DNA from: Streptomyces sp. NRRL WC-3549
GTDB lineage: Bacteria; Actinomycetota; Actinomycetes; Streptomycetales; Streptomycetaceae
Assembly (NCBI RefSeq): GCF_000721935.1
Contig: NZ_KL585381.1
Coordinates: forward strand, 15,096 to 26,155
Direction of reading: 5' to 3'
DNA: 11,060 nucleotides
Under the pieces are notes generated by a model. It was not told where the DNA came from and made no database searches. It saw only the letters and a program-made list of their open reading frames with translations. How positions within the stretch are numbered: the first letter of the stretch is position 1; every line of letters starts with the position of its first letter. A program made the translations under genes and the position numbers. Positions 7,748 to 11,060 of the stretch are shown piece after piece.

Positions 7748-10732
7748 ATGGGGCGTCGCAGCACGCAGCGGGATCTCACCGCACACACCACATCGATCAA
7801 GTGCACCCCACAGCTCCTGGACGGCATGACCGCCCTGGTCTGGGGTTTCGGTGACTACCACTCGCCGACGCGCAGAGCCTGGCGTGACCTGGGCAGCACG
7901 GCCAACCGCAACAGCAAGCGGATCGCAGGCGTACAGGACTCCGACCCCTTCCTGATTCCGTACTCCATCGCAGTCACCGTCCTCCAGCAGATCACTGACG
8001 GGTATGTGTACCTGGACAGAGACTTGGCGTTCATGGTGACGCTCAGCCCCGTCGAGCCCGCCGTCCTCAAGAACGTCTTCACCTACCTGGAAGGGATCGT
8101 CCGCAAGATCCCTCTCGACGAGATCCCGTTCATGGACGAGCCCGCCTTGGCGAAACTCGTGGCCGACGTCACCCCGCAGTCGCTCAGCCTCGCCGAGAAC
8201 ATCCTCGCAAAAAAGGACGACAGGCCGGCCAGCCCTGACAGCTGGGCCTATCAGGCGGTGAAGTGGCATATCGCGAAGAAGGTGGCCGCTAAACCGCTCT
8301 TGGACACGGAAGTGGAACCGGTCCGCGAGCCGTACGTGACGAAGGACGGCGAGACGAAGGAACGCATCGTCGACTGGCAGCCGTCCACCAACACCGCAGC
8401 CGTGTATTACCGACCCGACAGCGACGGCGACCTGATCGCATGGGACCACCCCATCGGCCCGCTGTTCGCCTCCCTGGCCCATCCTGTCAACCTCAGTGAG
8501 GCTGCCACCGCCCGTCCCAAGGACCCCACGCGGACGCAAGTCCAGTACGCCATGTCCCGCGTGTCGGTGAAAATGGCCACCTACACTGCCGAGCCCAACC
8601 CCGTCCTGAACCTGAACGCACACATCCGCCGCGTCAACAACACCGTGGTCCACGCGCGCACTGCCTTGCTTGATCAAGGGACGCAGCGCCCACTGCTTTC
8701 CCTCTCTCTGGACGGGTGGGGCCTGCGCCAGGCGAACAAACACGCGCTGGAGATCCTGGCGAAACTCGAAGCCGACCGGACAGCGCTCACAGCCTTGGAA
8801 GAGCGCGTTGCCGACGAACGCCACCGCCTGAACCTGAGGGACGAAGACGGTAAGAGGGTAGACATCCTCACGCCCGCGCCGGGCACCATCCGGCCGACCA
8901 TGCCCAAAACGGACTCCTTCGCTGTCGGTACCGGCGCCGGCATCTACCAGCTCTCTCTTCTCCAGGACCAGATCCGGCGCGCCTTCGGCGACACCGTCTC
9001 TCTGCTCGAGCTGAAGTCGAAGGGGAACGTGTTCGGCAAGCGGCTCCACGAACCCGCCACCTCGGCGCAGGGGAAGGAGAAGAAGAAGCGAAAGAGCGAC
9101 GGGGATTACATCGACCTCATCGGTAATCCCTCGCCCGATAGCATCCGGCGGTCCATCGAAGCAGCCGGCTACACCAAGCTCCGGATCCTGTGCCTCTGGT
9201 ACCGAGACGAGACCCTTACGCGCATGATCCATGGCCTCGCCCACCCCTACAGCCTCGATCCGAAACACATCGACCCCAACCCCAACGGAAGGGACACCAC
9301 GCCTCTCGCGGAGGGCATCGAGGCAGTCTTCTGCAACGCCGAGGCTCTGCTGAAGCACGGTCCTGGAAAGGAGCGGGCCTCGGACGCCGCGGCCCTCATC
9401 AGCCAATTCGCGGAACCGGGCGTGCTCCTCGCGGCCTGGTGCGAGACGGAGCTCCCCGTCCGCGGGGAGGAGCATGACGGCATGAAGCCCGCCGAGGTGA
9501 AGTCCGCCCTCGCCGAGAATGACGCCAAACACCAGGTAGTACGGGAGCTCGCAAAGGCCGGAGTGCCGTCTCAGTTCTTGGTCGGCCGCACCTACGACCC
9601 GTTCACCAAGTCGTTCAGTACCGTCAAGAGGCCCGCTGCGGCGTTCGAAGACCACCGCGTCTACATGGGCCAGCTGGACTTGTACCGATCGTGCGGCGTG
9701 ATCGACGATCGGTTCGAGCGTGCTCTCTACCCTGAAGACGACCCCTATCCGTTGCCTCGCATGGCCTTCGTGGGCATCCATATCCGCAAGCAGGCCACCG
9801 ATCGCAAGTACAAGGGACAGCCCAAGAGGATCATCACCGCCACCGCGGTGATCCCGTCCCGCAAGGCCGGCGAGACCTGGCGCATGCTCGGTTGGAGCAA
9901 CATCCACCCGCAGTGGGAGCACTATGCGCGGGCGCAGAGCAATTTCCACGCCTCCAACTACCCTCTGCACACGCAGGACGGCCAAGGCGAAATGCAGCGT
10001 TGGGCACAGGCCGGCGAGGACGTCCGTACCGCCCTCCAAGAGCTCAGCGACGAGCTCGATGGGCTCCCGTACGCCCTGATGATCGACGGCCATGCCAGCC
10101 GCCGCGTGTGGCCGGGCCTGCATAACAACAAGCAGGGCCTCCCCCCGGACCCGAACGACCCGCGCCTGTGGCTTCCGGGGAGCGGCCTGCCCGCTTCCTG
10201 GAACCCCGTCAGCATCATCCGCATGAATTGCGCGCAGGCCGAGATGCCGCGACTCGTATCCGTCACCGAGAAGCTGAAGAACGGCACCACCAAGCCGCTT
10301 AAGACCTCCAGCGACCTCTACTACCCTGAAGAGCGGCCCGAGGGGCATCCGTGGTTCCTGTTCACCGAGCCCCGCAACTACGGTAAGAAGCGCCACGGAC
10401 AGTGGAAGACCCGCTGGCGCGCGAACCCGGGCAAGGCGTCAAAGAACGCTGACGAGCGCAAGGAGAACGAGCTCAACTCCCCCTGGTACAGCATGACCAC
10501 GCGCGAAATCACTCCGATGCACACACGCAACGGGTACGAGCGCGAGGCCCTCGCCGTCGCCGCAGCCCGACTCAGCCACCAGGCACTCTCGTGGTCCGAC
10601 CGGACCCGCTACCCCGCGCCACTTCACGCCGCACTGCAGATGGACCTTGGCCACCCCCAGTTCCGGCGTTCCGAGCCAAAGGACCAAGCGAGCCTCGACA
10701 TCCTCAAGGAAGCCTGCGGCACCGACGCATAA
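7748..10732 (+). CDS. pPIWI-RE family protein (MID-PIWI module)
   Basis: A 994-residue protein, the predicted guide-binding core of the bacterial PIWI-RE system. The N-terminal ~360 residues correspond to the family's own N-terminal domain (DUF3962-like). A MID-like segment follows at about 370-650, with a basic linker KEKKKRK (443-449) and the strand LRILCLWYRDETL. The C-terminal PIWI/RNase H-fold domain runs from about 665: strand 1 FVGIHIRK (674-681), strand 4 YALMIDGHASRRVWPGL (775-791), and the last helix PAPLHAALQMD with H960. Length and the closing Pro-Leu-His motif are typical of the family. Aligned by eye to Argonaute, D780 and H960 fall where catalytic residues are expected, but strand 1 has H678 where Argonaute has Asp, so target cleavage by this domain is doubtful. 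It is downstream of nuclease and helicase, as the third operon gene. Family assignment is strong; domain borders are rough. Confidence 0.9.
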   Translation: MGRRSTQRDLTAHTTSIKCTPQLLDGMTALVWGFGDYHSPTRRAWRDLGSTANRNSKRIAGVQDSDPFLIPYSIAVTVLQQITDGYVYLDRDLAFMVTLSPVEPAVLKNVFTYLEGIVRKIPLDEIPFMDEPALAKLVADVTPQSLSLAENILAKKDDRPASPDSWAYQAVKWHIAKKVAAKPLLDTEVEPVREPYVTKDGETKERIVDWQPSTNTAAVYYRPDSDGDLIAWDHPIGPLFASLAHPVNLSEAATARPKDPTRTQVQYAMSRVSVKMATYTAEPNPVLNLNAHIRRVNNTVVHARTALLDQGTQRPLLSLSLDGWGLRQANKHALEILAKLEADRTALTALEERVADERHRLNLRDEDGKRVDILTPAPGTIRPTMPKTDSFAVGTGAGIYQLSLLQDQIRRAFGDTVSLLELKSKGNVFGKRLHEPATSAQGKEKKKRKSDGDYIDLIGNPSPDSIRRSIEAAGYTKLRILCLWYRDETLTRMIHGLAHPYSLDPKHIDPNPNGRDTTPLAEGIEAVFCNAEALLKHGPGKERASDAAALISQFAEPGVLLAAWCETELPVRGEEHDGMKPAEVKSALAENDAKHQVVRELAKAGVPSQFLVGRTYDPFTKSFSTVKRPAAAFEDHRVYMGQLDLYRSCGVIDDRFERALYPEDDPYPLPRMAFVGIHIRKQATDRKYKGQPKRIITATAVIPSRKAGETWRMLGWSNIHPQWEHYARAQSNFHASNYPLHTQDGQGEMQRWAQAGEDVRTALQELSDELDGLPYALMIDGHASRRVWPGLHNNKQGLPPDPNDPRLWLPGSGLPASWNPVSIIRMNCAQAEMPRLVSVTEKLKNGTTKPLKTSSDLYYPEERPEGHPWFLFTEPRNYGKKRHGQWKTRWRANPGKASKNADERKENELNSPWYSMTTREITPMHTRNGYEREALAVAAARLSHQALSWSDRTRYPAPLHAALQMDLGHPQFRRSEPKDQASLDILKEACGTDA

Positions 10733-10743
10733 TCCGGCGTCGG
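10722..10743 (+). terminator. Stem-loop spanning the pPIWI-RE stop codon
   Basis: CCGACGC (10722-10728) pairs exactly with GCGTCGG (10737-10743). The 8-nt loop contains most of the TAA stop codon (10730-10732). No U-tract follows. It may be the first of several weak terminators or an mRNA 3'-end stabiliser. Confidence 0.35.
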
Positions 10744-10852
10744 CCCAGCCGTCGAGTCCGTGATCACGAACGCCGTGCCGAATTGGAACTGCTCCATGGA
10801 CGCTGGCAGAAGCGGTGCAAGCGCTCAAGGACCGGATCCCCACCGGCCTGAT

Positions 10853-10867
10853 GAGCCCCGAGGGCTC
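10853..10867 (+). terminator. Compact hairpin downstream of the operon
   Basis: GAGCCC (10853-10858) and GGGCTC (10862-10867) form a perfect 6-bp stem with a CGA triloop. It is followed by CTAGATGATC, without a T-run. Plausible as a terminator for the operon or for a decayed gene whose frame ends at 10871. Confidence 0.35.
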
Positions 10868-10928
10868 CTAGATGATCACGGAAGGCCGGGGCTGGCGGGT
10901 CTCAGTTCTGGTCTCATTCGCCCCCGTC

Positions 10929-10950
10929 CGGCCCCGTCCGGACGGGGCCG
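10929..10950. terminator. 22-bp GC-rich palindrome, likely strong terminator
   Basis: Positions 10929-10950 are a perfect palindrome (each half is CGGCCCCGTCC or its complement). As RNA it gives a stem of about 9 bp with a CCGG loop, the strongest hairpin in the 3' tail. The sequence CCCCGTCCGG also occurs once just before it, overlapping, so the region is locally repetitive. It lacks a T-tract. A terminator shielding the att site and neighbouring chromosome is the simplest reading; a protein-binding palindrome near the att core is the alternative. Confidence 0.5.
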
Positions 10951-11012
10951 CCTCGAACGCTCCGCCGCAGGTCAGGACGCCCCCGACCCCCGCCGGACCC
11001 CCGTACGAACAT

Positions 11013-11060
11013 TTGGAAAGCGTGTTGGGGGCAACCCCTCACGAGTTCGAATCTCGTATC
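11013..11060 (+). other. 3' fragment of tRNA-Ser(GGA): probable att site, cut by the window end
   Basis: From 11013 the sequence reads as a serine tRNA from the anticodon loop onward: TTGGAAA (loop, anticodon GGA at 11015-11017), GCGTG (3' strand of the anticodon stem), a long variable arm GGGG-GCAA-CCCC (11027-11038), and a T-arm with stem ACGAG/CTCGT and loop TTCGAAT (11041-11057). The acceptor strand begins at 11058 and runs off the window. Upstream of 11013 there is no tRNA: the five bases AACAT cannot pair with GCGTG, and no D-arm or 5' acceptor strand is present. A tRNA 3' half starting at the anticodon loop is the classic duplication left by a tyrosine-recombinase integrative element. 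The intact tRNA-Ser would lie to the left, outside the window, in the same orientation. Confidence 0.78.

Larger units (their letters stand above)
10733..11012. other. Non-coding tail between the pPIWI-RE gene and the tRNA fragment
   Basis: About 280 bp without a convincing gene. It holds stem-loops, the direct repeat GGTCTCA (10898-10904 and 10910-10916) and a long palindrome (10929-10950). A short frame (10764-10868, stop TAG 10869-10871) encodes APWTLAEAVQALKDRIPTGL near its end. It has protein-like composition but no start codon or ribosome binding site, so it may be the remnant of a gene's 3' end. No integrase or excisionase gene is visible between the operon and the tRNA fragment. Confidence 0.45.

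Noticed and set aside
7661..10396. A 911-residue open frame antisense to the pPIWI-RE gene
   Set aside because: It mirrors the codon periodicity of the real gene on the other strand, has low-complexity Gly/Val/Arg/Leu composition and no domain; a common artefact of high-GC DNA.
10591..10851. An 86-residue + strand frame over the end of the PIWI gene
   Set aside because: It overlaps the conserved C-terminus of the PIWI protein and is Pro/Arg-rich, as expected for an out-of-frame reading.
11000..11060. A complete tRNA-Ser gene at the right edge
   Set aside because: Only the part from the anticodon loop onward is present; the preceding bases cannot pair to make the anticodon stem and no D-arm is found, so it is listed as an att fragment.
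1..11060. CRISPR array, insertion sequence or integrase
   Set aside because: No regularly spaced repeats, no transposase DDE or tyrosine/serine recombinase motif, and no paired terminal inverted repeats were seen on either strand.

Overview
The window looks like a Streptomyces (or close actinomycete) chromosome. GC is high throughout, long spurious antisense open frames run opposite real genes, and start codons include likely GTG or TTG. The two left-hand proteins resemble uncharacterised streptomycete families, and the right edge ends in the 3' part of an actinobacterial-type tRNA-Ser(GGA). I saw no in-frame TTA codons in the forward genes of the defence locus, so nothing suggests bldA control.

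Layout. Positions 1-710 hold the 3' part of a coiled-coil, proline/lysine-tailed hypothetical protein on the + strand. It meets, tail to tail and with a 71-bp overlap, a minus-strand hypothetical gene (about 640-1518). A roughly 290-bp gap then leads into a + strand run of four genes: an XRE/winged-helix regulator (1817-3043), a zinc-ribbon plus PD-(D/E)xK nuclease-fold protein (3103-4356), a DinG/XPD-type Fe-S helicase (4353-7655) and a 994-residue pPIWI-RE protein (7748-10732). The last 328 bp are non-coding, with hairpins, a short direct repeat and a partial tRNA-Ser(GGA) beginning in the anticodon loop. That partial tRNA is the signature of an integration (att) site.

How the genes fit together. 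Nuclease, helicase and pPIWI-RE match the three-gene bacterial PIWI-RE operon predicted by comparative genomics (Burroughs, Iyer and Aravind, 2013) to be a nucleic-acid-guided restriction system acting on R-loops of invading DNA. The nuclease and helicase genes overlap by ATGA and are surely co-translated. The pPIWI-RE gene follows after 92 bp that contain two inverted repeats and its own ribosome binding site. The regulator, 59 bp upstream in the same direction, has two N-terminal HTH modules and two apparent winged-helix modules, and is a good candidate to control the operon. The tRNA fragment suggests the cassette lies at one end of an integrative element. No integrase, replication or transfer gene is visible here, so the element's body and intact tRNA would have to lie to the left of the window.

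The operon family itself is already described. The less expected points are the regulator architecture, the apparent loss of the first catalytic aspartate in the PIWI domain, the inverted repeats separating helicase from PIWI, and the att-site context.
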